A DNA stretch of 10,876 bases, taken from the NCBI GenBank assembly GCA_028289805.1, contig JANQNI010000012.1, positions 1 through 10,876 of the forward strand, read 5' to 3'. The notes beneath the pieces were generated by a model, which was not told the DNA's origin, ran no database searches, and was given only the letters and a program-made list of their open reading frames with translations. Of the stretch, positions 5,708 to 10,876 are shown in pieces. This DNA is from Thermoplasmatota archaeon. GTDB lineage: Archaea > Thermoplasmatota > E2 > JACPAO01 > JAHFTW01. Positions within the stretch are counted from its first letter, which is position 1. Each line of letters opens with the position of its first letter. The translations under genes and the position numbers were made by a program.

Positions 5708-6088
5708 ATGCGTGTCCTCAAGGCCCATACCCCCCTTCTATCAACCATCTTGTTCAGTATTCTCGGAGCCACACCCACGAGCGCAAGAGATCTGCCGGCA
5801 GAGGTTGAAGTAATCGAGGATGTAAGTGGCCCCGCCGAGAGCGCCATGGATCCCACCGAAATCCTATTAGATTTTCTCATCGATCATGTCGAAGGCCCGA
5901 TCCCCCCGAACTTTTGGCCCTATCTATGTCCAGGATTTGGAACATACACAATCGGTGATTTACCATATCAGGATGACGGGGACGGGTATACCCTCCATAT
6001 CCCCACCCCCATTGGATTCACTGGACAGCAAACCACCTCGTTCACCTTGGCCTACAAGTGGACTGCGCACCAGGAGTGCCAGATTTGA
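5708..6088 (+). CDS. Small secreted protein of unknown function
   Basis: The 126-residue protein has a signal peptide (basic start MRVLKAH, hydrophobic LLSTILFSILGA, likely cleavage after TSA near residue 26) and an acidic mature part. The centre has PIPPNFWPYLCPGFGTY and the end has TSFTLAYKWTAHQECQI, giving two cysteines that could form one disulfide. I recognise no family. Codon use includes many A/T-ending codons, unlike the GC-extreme archaellin and HIT genes, which hints at a different origin. The ATG at 5708 is the first that gives the signal peptide; no strong ribosome-binding site is seen. Its TGA overlaps the TTG start of the lipoprotein behind it, so the two are probably co-translated and their products may act together outside the cell. 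Confidence 0.7.
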   Translation: MRVLKAHTPLLSTILFSILGATPTSARDLPAEVEVIEDVSGPAESAMDPTEILLDFLIDHVEGPIPPNFWPYLCPGFGTYTIGDLPYQDDGDGYTLHIPTPIGFTGQQTTSFTLAYKWTAHQECQI

Positions 6089-6906
6089 AGACATCCTTCT
6101 TCGCCGGACTCACTCTTGCCGTGGTACTTGCCGGATGCCTGGACGGGACGCCGGACGGCGAAGACCCAGGAGTCGTGTCCCCCACCACCGGCGATGTTTC
6201 GTTGCAGTCGAGCCTGGAACTGGAGGGCTGCTCTTTCTGGTGGGGCACCGTGGACGTACCCCCGCCCCTCAGCCCCGGTCGACCACCCCCCGGTTTCGAG
6301 GAACCTGCCCAGGCACTCGCCATCACGCTCCGAGTCCTTCGATTCGACTGCGAAAACATCACCGTCCTCGACCTGGACCGAGGCCCCATCACCCTGTTGC
6401 TGGAGTTGCACAACAACATCGTGCCGACCGAGGAATGCCGCAGCACCGCCAACCGCACCGGCTACTGGGTCGCCCACACGCTCCTCGCCTCCGACGAGGG
6501 CGTTCTCAACGCGACCCACACCCTTGGACTCCCCAGCTACGCTGCGAACCTCGAACGATTCTCCGAGTTGTCCGGGAGCGCGGACGCGATGGTGGACCGC
6601 TGGAGCGCGGAGGGATACCCGGAGTCGGAGGTCCGGGTGGAGCGGGACGAGTTCTCGAACCGGTTCAGCCCAGCCCCCCACCGCATCTTCTGGAGCGACG
6701 GTGAGACACTCTGGGTCGGGGACATGACCTGGGAGGGCGCCGGATCGGCCGGGTCCCGCCGTGCCCTGGCGGGGAGCTTCGCAGAACCCATGCTCCTGTC
6801 GGAGGTCTCCGACCCCATCGCCATGGGCTCCTTCTGGTTCACGGACGCTACCGCTTCACTGAGCATCAAGGAGTACCCGAGCGGCGCATGCGAAGGATCG
6901 TCCTGA
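6085..6906 (+). CDS. Secreted lipoprotein, TTG start, coupled to its neighbours
   Basis: The 273-residue product starts MKTSFFAGLTLAVVLAGC, an excellent lipoprotein signal with lipobox LAGC and the modified cysteine at residue 18. The mature part includes LEGCSFWWGTVDVP, a Pro-rich PPPGF segment and several N-x-T/S sequons, suggesting an extracellular beta-rich domain. PPGF followed by an LRVLRFDC strand loosely recalls acetoacetate decarboxylase-like barrels, but this is only an impression. The TTG at 6085 is chosen over the in-frame GTG at 6058 because AGGAGTG (6072-6078) lies about 6 bases before it, it begins exactly at a signal peptide, and it overlaps the TGA of the gene before it. Its own 3' end overlaps the regulator gene at 6888 by 19 bases. 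The arrangement suggests one transcript and a shared role with the membrane regulator. Confidence 0.8.
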   Translation: MKTSFFAGLTLAVVLAGCLDGTPDGEDPGVVSPTTGDVSLQSSLELEGCSFWWGTVDVPPPLSPGRPPPGFEEPAQALAITLRVLRFDCENITVLDLDRGPITLLLELHNNIVPTEECRSTANRTGYWVAHTLLASDEGVLNATHTLGLPSYAANLERFSELSGSADAMVDRWSAEGYPESEVRVERDEFSNRFSPAPHRIFWSDGETLWVGDMTWEGAGSAGSRRALAGSFAEPMLLSEVSDPIAMGSFWFTDATASLSIKEYPSGACEGSS

Positions 6907-8402
6907 CCCTCCTCGCCCTCCCCCTAGCCTCGGCGGTCCAGATGGAGGACGTCCAGGTCACGTTCGATTCCCCCCTCCTGGCCGAGTCCGACCTCGACGC
7001 GGGGCCATGGCAGTGGGCGATCCTGTTCATCGCACCCGGCGCGCCCGCGACGGCGAGTGGGCACGCAGACGGCGGCATCGACGTGACCACCACTTCTCAA
7101 GAGAGCGTCTGGATGGACCTGGAGAACGGGACACGCGCCCGCATCCCCGCCCGCCAATCCACCCAGCCATCCTCCTTCCCAGCAGGCACGCTGGAAGCCG
7201 CAGCCTCTCGGAACTGGACAACCCTCGTCCTAGAAGGAACGGACCTCCGCATCATGGCCACGGATGCTCGCGCCAAACTGAATATCCACAACGGGGGCGA
7301 CACCGTTGGACCCCTCGGTGCACGCGAACCCGACCTTACGGCGCTGCGCAGGATCCACCTCGACGGCCGGGGCGCCGGCCCGTGGATGCTCATGGAACCC
7401 GGCGGCGATGCACCGGCCCTGGAGGTCCACATCCAGGCGTCGGATCTTCGCTTCGCGGAGTGGCATGGCTGGAGCCTGTCCTGCCCCGGCTCGTGTGGGA
7501 ACGCGGAGACGGACTCCAGCAAGCAACAGGTCGGCCCGTTCACGCAGCGATTGGAGGTGCATCGGTACGTCTCATGGAACGGCCCGTTCGCGCTGGACGT
7601 CCAGGCTGCTGCGTGGCTCGTCGTGGCCGGCACCACCGAATCCCTGGGTTTGGGCCACGTGGGTGTCCTGCGGTTGCCGGAGGCGCGGTCGGACGCGTTC
7701 AACGCGACCGGCGAGGCATTGCGGTTGGACGGCTCGGGCAACCTGACCGACCTCCGCATCGCAGACGAAGGTCCGCGGCGGTTCGCCGGAACCTTGCAGG
7801 GCTCCTACGATGGCATCCGGCTTGGTGAATCACCCGTAGAAATTCGCTTACGTGCCGCGCAGGTCGCAGCCGTCGCAGCGATCGCCCTGACCCCATTCCT
7901 GCTCCGATGGCTGTGGATCCTGGCACGCAGCTGGAGCCTGCCCGAGTCGCACCAAGACGTGGCCGACGCCTTGCGCGTGGCACCAGGCGCCTCGTTCCGG
8001 GACCTAATGCGCATGACGGGATTCTCCAACGGCGCGCTGGATTGGAACCTGCGGGCCCTTGAACGACGACGGCTCATCGCCTCACGCGAGTACAAGAACA
8101 CCAAACGTTTCTTCTGGGGCATGGCGCCAACGGACTGGAAGCGCGTCGTCGTCACCGGGCGGGAGGATCTCCAAGCCCTTCTGCGCTGGGCCCCGTTGCA
8201 GGCACGGTTCACCCAAACGGACGCAGTGGATGCGCTGGAGGTCAGCCGGTCCACCTTGCAAGGGTGGCTCGCCGAACTCCTTGACGCAGGCATGCTGCGG
8301 TCGTACAAGGACGGACGCTGGCGCGTGTACGAATACCGCCCCAACTCGCCGGATACCGGACCTGCCCTTACCATCAAGCCTCAAGCAGTCGCTACCGGAT
8401 GA
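6888..8402 (+). CDS. Membrane-anchored winged-helix regulator with extracellular sensor domain
   Basis: This 504-residue protein has a signal peptide (residues 1-16), a beta-rich extracellular region of about 300 residues containing N-x-T/S sites and a Cys pair (LSCPGSCG, 199-203), one membrane helix at about 323-345, then two cytoplasmic winged-helix domains. The first wing (about 352-410) includes HQDVADALRVAPGASFRDLM and ALDWNLRALERRRLI, and the second (about 424-483) includes TQTDAVDALEVSRSTLQGWL and DGRWRVYEYRP. It therefore looks like a one-component signal transducer: something bound outside, or a partner lipoprotein, would alter the DNA-binding part inside. The ATG at 6888 overlaps the lipoprotein gene by 19 bases, with only a weak AGGAG (6869-6873) before it, so coupling is likely. 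The domain order is seen; the ligand and the target genes are unknown. Confidence 0.85.
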   Translation: MRRIVLTLLALPLASAVQMEDVQVTFDSPLLAESDLDAGPWQWAILFIAPGAPATASGHADGGIDVTTTSQESVWMDLENGTRARIPARQSTQPSSFPAGTLEAAASRNWTTLVLEGTDLRIMATDARAKLNIHNGGDTVGPLGAREPDLTALRRIHLDGRGAGPWMLMEPGGDAPALEVHIQASDLRFAEWHGWSLSCPGSCGNAETDSSKQQVGPFTQRLEVHRYVSWNGPFALDVQAAAWLVVAGTTESLGLGHVGVLRLPEARSDAFNATGEALRLDGSGNLTDLRIADEGPRRFAGTLQGSYDGIRLGESPVEIRLRAAQVAAVAAIALTPFLLRWLWILARSWSLPESHQDVADALRVAPGASFRDLMRMTGFSNGALDWNLRALERRRLIASREYKNTKRFFWGMAPTDWKRVVVTGREDLQALLRWAPLQARFTQTDAVDALEVSRSTLQGWLAELLDAGMLRSYKDGRWRVYEYRPNSPDTGPALTIKPQAVATG

Positions 8403-8434
8403 GCATTTCAATTACCATGATCCGCATCCTTTCA

Positions 8435-8440
8435 CTATAG
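8435..8440 (+). promoter_or_regulatory. Candidate TATA box before the small Cys/His protein
   Basis: CTATAG lies within TTTCACTATAGACT, an AT-rich spot after the regulator gene. Initiation about 25 bases downstream would fall near 8460, which would fit the ATG at 8503 better than the TTG at 8452. The perfect 14-base inverted repeat at 8464-8477 would then sit in the leader. Confidence 0.3.
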
Positions 8441-8451
8441 ACTCAGGCACT

Positions 8452-8631
8452 TTGAAGGTTCATCGCTTCACGAAGCGCCACACCCCCAAACGATGCACTG
8501 CCATGGTCAAGCAATACCCGGACCACAAGACGCAGCGGGCCGCTGTGGGTCAGCAATGCCGCCGCCCCACCCGCCGCAGGTCCAGGGACGGGCGACCCGT
8601 GTGCCACTTCCACGAACACCTAGTCGATTGA
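8452..8631 (+). CDS. Small putative zinc-binding Cys/His protein
   Basis: This frame gives 59 residues rich in Arg, Lys, His and Cys. It contains RCTAM, then GQQCRRPT, then GRPVCHFHEH. This resembles short zinc-binding proteins with RCTATTKxGxxCKRP...GxxYCHIH patterns (DUF5763-like), although here about 14 residues are inserted between the first Cys and GQQC. The Cys and His residues could bind one zinc ion. TTG 8452 is used because it keeps the first Cys in the protein; no good ribosome-binding site is visible and ATG 8503 would give 42 residues without it. The gene follows the regulator by about 50 bases and may share its transcript. Function is not known. Confidence 0.5.
   Translation: MKVHRFTKRHTPKRCTAMVKQYPDHKTQRAAVGQQCRRPTRRRSRDGRPVCHFHEHLVD
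8464..8477. repeat. Perfect 14-base inverted repeat
   Basis: CGCTTC-AC-GAAGCG gives two perfect six-base arms around AC. It lies at the start of the Cys/His protein gene or in its leader. It may be an operator or just a chance pairing inside coding sequence. Confidence 0.35.
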
Positions 8632-8693
8632 TCGGCCCGCCCGCAAACCGCCCGGCAGACCCCGGTTTCGCTGGGTCCGAACTACCTGTGACA

Positions 8694-8768
8694 TGGGACC
8701 TACCGGATTCGAACCGGTGACCGACGGGTTATGAGCCCGTTGCTCTGACCAGACTAAGCTAAGGTCCC
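8694..8768 (-). tRNA. tRNA with CAU anticodon (elongator Met, or Ile2)
   Basis: The minus strand folds as a complete tRNA: acceptor GGGACCT/AGGTCCC with discriminator A (8694), a four-base D stem (GCTT/GAGC), anticodon arm ACGGG-CTCATAA-CCCGT, a short variable loop CGGTC, and T arm ACCGG-TTCGAAT-CCGGT. The anticodon is CAU. The 3' CCA is not encoded, as is common in archaea. The G1-C72 pair argues against an initiator, which in archaea usually has A1-U72, although the stem does carry three consecutive G-C pairs like an initiator. An Ile2 tRNA with a modified C34 is equally possible from this sequence. It is transcribed from the right, with a possible TATA box at 8793-8799. Confidence 0.93.
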
Positions 8769-8789
8769 GCGGACGCACCGAGAGGGGTC

Positions 8790-8810
8790 CGGGTTATGAG
8801 CCCGTTGCTC
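8790..8810. repeat. Exact 21-base copy of the tRNA anticodon arm
   Basis: These bases are identical to 8725-8745 inside the tRNA gene, covering the anticodon stem and loop and the adjoining bases, in the same orientation. The flanking sequence differs on both sides. The copy is 65 bases from the original and ends the 5' flank of the tRNA. On the minus strand it places CTCATAA about 28 bases before the tRNA's first base. Confidence 0.85.
8793..8799 (-). promoter_or_regulatory. Candidate tRNA TATA box inside the duplicated anticodon arm
   Basis: Read on the minus strand this is TCATAAC, the only AT-rich spot in the close 5' flank of the tRNA. Its centre is about 28 bases before the tRNA's 5' base (8768), where an archaeal tRNA TATA box would be expected. 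The position is seen; promoter activity is inferred. Confidence 0.4.
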
Positions 8811-9043
8811 GGCGTGGACTCGGAGACCGGCGGCGCGGGCAGACGGTGGCGGGCGCCGACGACGCACCGGCCGCCCCCCACGCGCCAAGCAGCGGCCGCG
8901 CCGGAGCGCCGTTCAAGGACCCATTGGATAGACCGCTTGATTGACCCCTGCGCGCGCCCACCGCCGCCACTCCGGGACAGAACCGATTTGAAGGCCCGAC
9001 GCGATACGTCTCCTCCTGCCCCCGCGGGGGCATCCGGTGTCCC

Positions 9044-9553
9044 ATGACCCAGCAGAGCGTATTCCACCTGGAGCCGTTTGCCCGCTTCCTGCACCGCGTC
9101 GTGGAGCTGAACCGGCTCCACAGCCCCGAGGACCCCCTGCACGACGCGCTGGGCCTGGACAATTCTGCCTGGCACGACTTCGTCGAGGCGGCGGGCCCCG
9201 ACGTGGACGCGGCGGTGGCGGCGCGGCGCGAACTGGCGGCCATCCACGAGCACTTCCCCGAGGGGGCGCCGGCGCACGAGCAGGCGGCCTACCTCGTGCG
9301 GGCGTTCGGGGCGGCCCGGCCGTTTGCCGAGGCCAACCACCGCACCGGCTGGGACTACACCTCGGAACTGCTGGAGCACAACGGCTTCGAGTTGATGGCG
9401 TCCGTGGACGAGGGCCGGAGCCTCGGCAACGAGGTGTGGGCGCAACTGCGGGCGGCCTACCAGGACGGCGTCCGGCCGGACCTGGGGTCCGGCGACGACG
9501 TCTCCTCGTACCTGAGCGCGTGGTTCAAGCCGCGCGTGGCCAAGACCGGGTGA
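9044..9553 (+). CDS. Fic/Doc-like protein with altered active-site motif
   Basis: This 169-residue helical protein contains VRAFGAARPFAEANHRTGWD, which matches the Fic/Doc signature H-P-F-x-(D/E)-G-N-x-R-T as R92-P93-F94-A95-E96-A97-N98-H99-R100-T101. Fic enzymes usually transfer AMP or other phosphate groups to proteins and need the first His; here Arg occupies that place and Ala replaces the Gly, so activity may be lost or changed. No inhibitory helix or antitoxin gene is seen beside it. The ATG at 9044 has GGTG (9036-9039) 4 bases before it. It stands alone between the tRNA and the HIT gene, with 75 bases before the HIT start. Family membership is by motif; it could also be a diverged domain with another role. 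Confidence 0.65.
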   Translation: MTQQSVFHLEPFARFLHRVVELNRLHSPEDPLHDALGLDNSAWHDFVEAAGPDVDAAVAARRELAAIHEHFPEGAPAHEQAAYLVRAFGAARPFAEANHRTGWDYTSELLEHNGFELMASVDEGRSLGNEVWAQLRAAYQDGVRPDLGSGDDVSSYLSAWFKPRVAKTG

Positions 9554-9586
9554 GCAGGGACGGTAGGAGAGAACGGGGTTCCTGGT

Positions 9587-9602
9587 CGAAACCCACTTAG
9601 CC
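9587..9602 (+). promoter_or_regulatory. Candidate promoter of the HIT/thioesterase pair
   Basis: CGAAACCCACTTAGCC has a purine-rich BRE-like start and a TATA-like ACTTAG about 32 bases before ATG 9629. A related ACCTAAGTAGCC lies before the last gene (10492-10503), so the two probably share a promoter form. Confidence 0.4.
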
Positions 9603-9628
9603 ACGACGGCGGGTGGCGGGTCGACGGC

Positions 9629-10063
9629 ATGCCCGAGACCATCTTCGACGCCATCGTGCGCGGCGACGTCCCCTGCCACAAGCTGTACGAGGACGACCGC
9701 GCCCTCTGCTTCCTGGACATCCAGCCCCTGACGCGGGGGCACGCCCTCGTCATCCCGAAGCGCGGCGCGGCGAAGGTGCAGGACCTGGACCCGGCGGACG
9801 CGGCGCACCTGATGGTGGTCGCCCAGCGCGTCCTGCCGGGCCTGCTGGCGTCCGTGGGTGCGCCCGACGCGACGCTGGCGATCCACGACGGCCCCGCCGC
9901 GGGCCAGGAGGTCCCCCACGTCCACCTGCACCTCGTCCCGCGCACCCCCGGAGACGGCGGCGGCCCCGTGCACGCCCTGTTCTCGGAGCGGCCCAGCGTG
10001 GACGACGACGAACTGGCGCGCATCGCCGCCGCGGTCCGCGACGCCCTGGAGGCCGCCGCATGA
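9629..10063 (+). CDS. HIT-family protein (HINT-like nucleotide hydrolase/transferase)
   Basis: The 144-residue protein has the histidine-triad motif HVHLHLVPR at residues 97-105 (His97, His99, His101), preceded by IHDGPAAGQEVP, which matches the NNGxxAGQxVxH segment of HINT proteins. The early segment FDAIVRGDVPCHKLYEDDRA, then FLDIQPLTRGHALVIPK, is typical of the family. HIT proteins hydrolyse or transfer phosphate from nucleotides such as AMP-lysine or dinucleotides; which substrate is used here cannot be told. The start at 9629 lies about 32 bases after a TATA-like box with no strong ribosome-binding site, as for a near-leaderless message. Its TGA overlaps the ATG of the thioesterase gene by four bases (ATGA), so the two are coupled. 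Confidence 0.93.
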   Translation: MPETIFDAIVRGDVPCHKLYEDDRALCFLDIQPLTRGHALVIPKRGAAKVQDLDPADAAHLMVVAQRVLPGLLASVGAPDATLAIHDGPAAGQEVPHVHLHLVPRTPGDGGGPVHALFSERPSVDDDELARIAAAVRDALEAAA

Positions 10064-10458
10064 AGTACGTCGTCCCCGTGGACGTGCGCTTCAACGACGT
10101 CGACGGCCTGGGCCACGTCAACAACGCCATCTTCCTCACCTTCCTCGAGCACGCCCGCATGAAGTTCTTCACGGAGGAGGCGGGCAGCACCTCGGAGAAG
10201 GACTTCCCGTTCATCCTCGCCCACGCGGCGCTGGACTACAAGAAGCCCATCAAGATGGGCGCGGAACTGGAGGTCGTCATGTGGACGAGCCGCGTCGGCG
10301 GCAAGTCCTGGGACTTCGACTACGAGATCCGCGACCGCCGCACCAAGGACATCTACGCCACCGGCAAGACCGTCCAGGTCGCCTACGACTACCAGTTGGA
10401 GAAGTCGGACATCCTCGAGGGCGACCTGAAGGACCTCGTCAAGGCACTGATGCCGTAG
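10060..10458 (+). CDS. Hotdog-fold acyl-CoA thioesterase (4HBT/YbgC-like)
   Basis: The 132-residue protein carries RFNDVDGLGHVNNAIFLTFL, then EHAR, at residues 10-33, matching the 4-hydroxybenzoyl-CoA thioesterase family signature D-x-D-x-x-G-H-V-N-N and a helix with Glu-x-Ala-Arg. The following strands (FPFILAHAALDYKKPIKMGA, YATGKTVQVAYD) complete the hotdog fold. The family hydrolyses acyl-CoA or similar thioesters in the cytoplasm; the natural substrate is unknown. ATG 10060 overlaps the HIT stop by four bases, and GGAGG (10048-10052) lies 7 bases before it. The length is usual for the family. Confidence 0.92.
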   Translation: MKYVVPVDVRFNDVDGLGHVNNAIFLTFLEHARMKFFTEEAGSTSEKDFPFILAHAALDYKKPIKMGAELEVVMWTSRVGGKSWDFDYEIRDRRTKDIYATGKTVQVAYDYQLEKSDILEGDLKDLVKALMP

Positions 10459-10491
10459 CCGCCGCAGGGGATTGAAGGAAACCACCACGCA

Positions 10492-10503
10492 ACCTAAGTA
10501 GCC
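10492..10503 (+). promoter_or_regulatory. Candidate promoter of the terminal membrane protein
   Basis: ACCTAAGTAGCC contains a TATA-like centre about 26 bases before ATG 10524, so the message would be leaderless. It resembles ACCCACTTAGCC before the HIT gene. Confidence 0.45.
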
Positions 10504-10523
10504 CCCCCGACGCTCGTGGCCCG

Positions 10524-10876
10524 ATGGTGGAGCGGGTGGGTCGGACCCTCCGGTGGGCGCAGGGCCTCGGCAGGCAGAGCGGCCTGCTGGCGCTCAACGC
10601 CGCCGCCGTGGCCGGCATCCCGTTCCTGTACGGCATCCGGCCCTGCACGGACAGCGCATGCACCCTGTTGTGGGACCGCCTGTTCTTCGTCCCGAACCTC
10701 CTCTTCATCCCCGCCATCGCCGCCGCGTTCTGGCTGTGGGGCTCCTGGCGCGCCCAGCGTGGCAACGCCCGCTTCGGGCGCCGCTGGTTCACCCGGCTGG
10801 GGGCGCGGGAGGTTCCGGACATCCTCCCCGGCCACCTCCAGCCGCCGGAACTGGAACGGGACCTGGCGCGGCGGAC
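10524..10876 (+). CDS. Membrane protein, 3' end cut off by the window
   Basis: Translation from ATG 10524 gives at least 117 residues with no stop before the window ends. It has a basic start (MVERVGRTLRWAQGLGRQSG), a first hydrophobic segment (about residues 20-38, LLALNAAAVAGIPFLYGI), a short Cys-containing loop (PCTDSACTLLW), a second hydrophobic segment (about 54-75, FFVPNLLFIPAIAAAFWLWG), and then a basic cytoplasmic-looking region. GC-rich third positions match its neighbours. I recognise no family. The start is chosen because it sits about 26 bases after a TATA-like box, although no ribosome-binding site is present. Confidence 0.65.
   Translation, partial: MVERVGRTLRWAQGLGRQSGLLALNAAAVAGIPFLYGIRPCTDSACTLLWDRLFFVPNLLFIPAIAAAFWLWGSWRAQRGNARFGRRWFTRLGAREVPDILPGHLQPPELERDLARR

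Larger units (their letters stand above)
8769..9043. other. Intergenic region upstream of the tRNA and Fic-like genes
   Basis: These 275 bases hold the duplicated tRNA anticodon arm (8790-8810) and otherwise GC-rich sequence. Open frames here are without protein character. A less GC-rich patch (about 8929-8945) and GATTTG (8985-8990) are possible but weak promoter sites for the gene at 9044. Confidence 0.5.

Noticed and set aside
5886..6704. Plus-strand open frame overlapping the small secreted protein and the lipoprotein
   Set aside because: Arg/Pro-rich translation in a shifted frame; both real genes have signal peptides and coupled ends.
8059..8451. Upstream open part of the frame of the small Cys/His protein
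   Set aside because: It lies in a shifted frame inside the winged-helix regulator and is not protein-like.
8790..8810. Anticodon-arm copy as an att site of a present integrated element
   Set aside because: The two copies are only 65 bases apart with no room for an element and no integrase in view; at most it is a scar.
8759..9973. Long minus-strand open frame opposite the Fic-like and HIT genes
   Set aside because: An antisense shadow in GC-rich DNA; the plus-strand proteins carry clear motifs and this frame runs through the tRNA flank.
1..10876. CRISPR array, insertion sequence or rRNA gene
   Set aside because: No regularly spaced repeats, transposase motifs or rRNA signatures were seen anywhere in the window.

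Overview
The window looks like a piece of a GC-rich archaeal chromosome, probably euryarchaeal and possibly Thermoplasmatota-like, though the phylum cannot be fixed from this sequence. The archaeal signs are a textbook archaellin N-terminus, ribosome-binding sites of the form AGGTGA(T), a tRNA gene without an encoded CCA end, TATA-like boxes about 25-35 bases before several starts, and secreted proteins with lipobox or Sec signals beside a membrane-anchored winged-helix regulator of a type common in archaea.

Region 1 (1-2258) is an archaellum locus. On the minus strand a small ribbon-helix-helix (RHH) protein is followed by a diverged archaellin-like protein and then a canonical archaellin. 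A second RHH protein, a paralogue of the first, is transcribed divergently on the plus strand. The roughly 370-base GC-rich stretch between them holds TATA-like boxes, a G-run cluster and an inverted repeat, so the two RHH proteins are candidate regulators of archaellin expression.

Region 2 (2259-6088) is accessory DNA with less GC-biased codon use in places. It carries a ubiquitin-like gene whose Gly-Gly is followed by what looks like the start of an E2 (UBC) fold that then collapses into low-complexity sequence. It also carries a lipoprotein, a secreted protein with ten cysteines, a weak hypothetical gene and a small secreted protein.

Region 3 (5708-8631) is a plus-strand run: the small secreted protein, a lipoprotein started from a TTG that overlaps its stop, a 504-residue membrane regulator (signal peptide, outside domain, one membrane helix, two cytoplasmic winged helices), and a small Cys/His protein that resembles short zinc-binding proteins. 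The tight spacing of the first three suggests that the extracellular proteins feed a signal to the regulator.

Region 4 (8694-10876) is more ordinary. It has a CAU-anticodon tRNA on the minus strand, with a duplicated 21-base piece of its own anticodon arm just upstream, then a Fic/Doc-like protein lacking the usual histidine, a HIT-family protein overlapping a hotdog-fold thioesterase by four bases, and the start of a membrane protein cut off by the window edge. No CRISPR array, insertion sequence or rRNA gene was seen.
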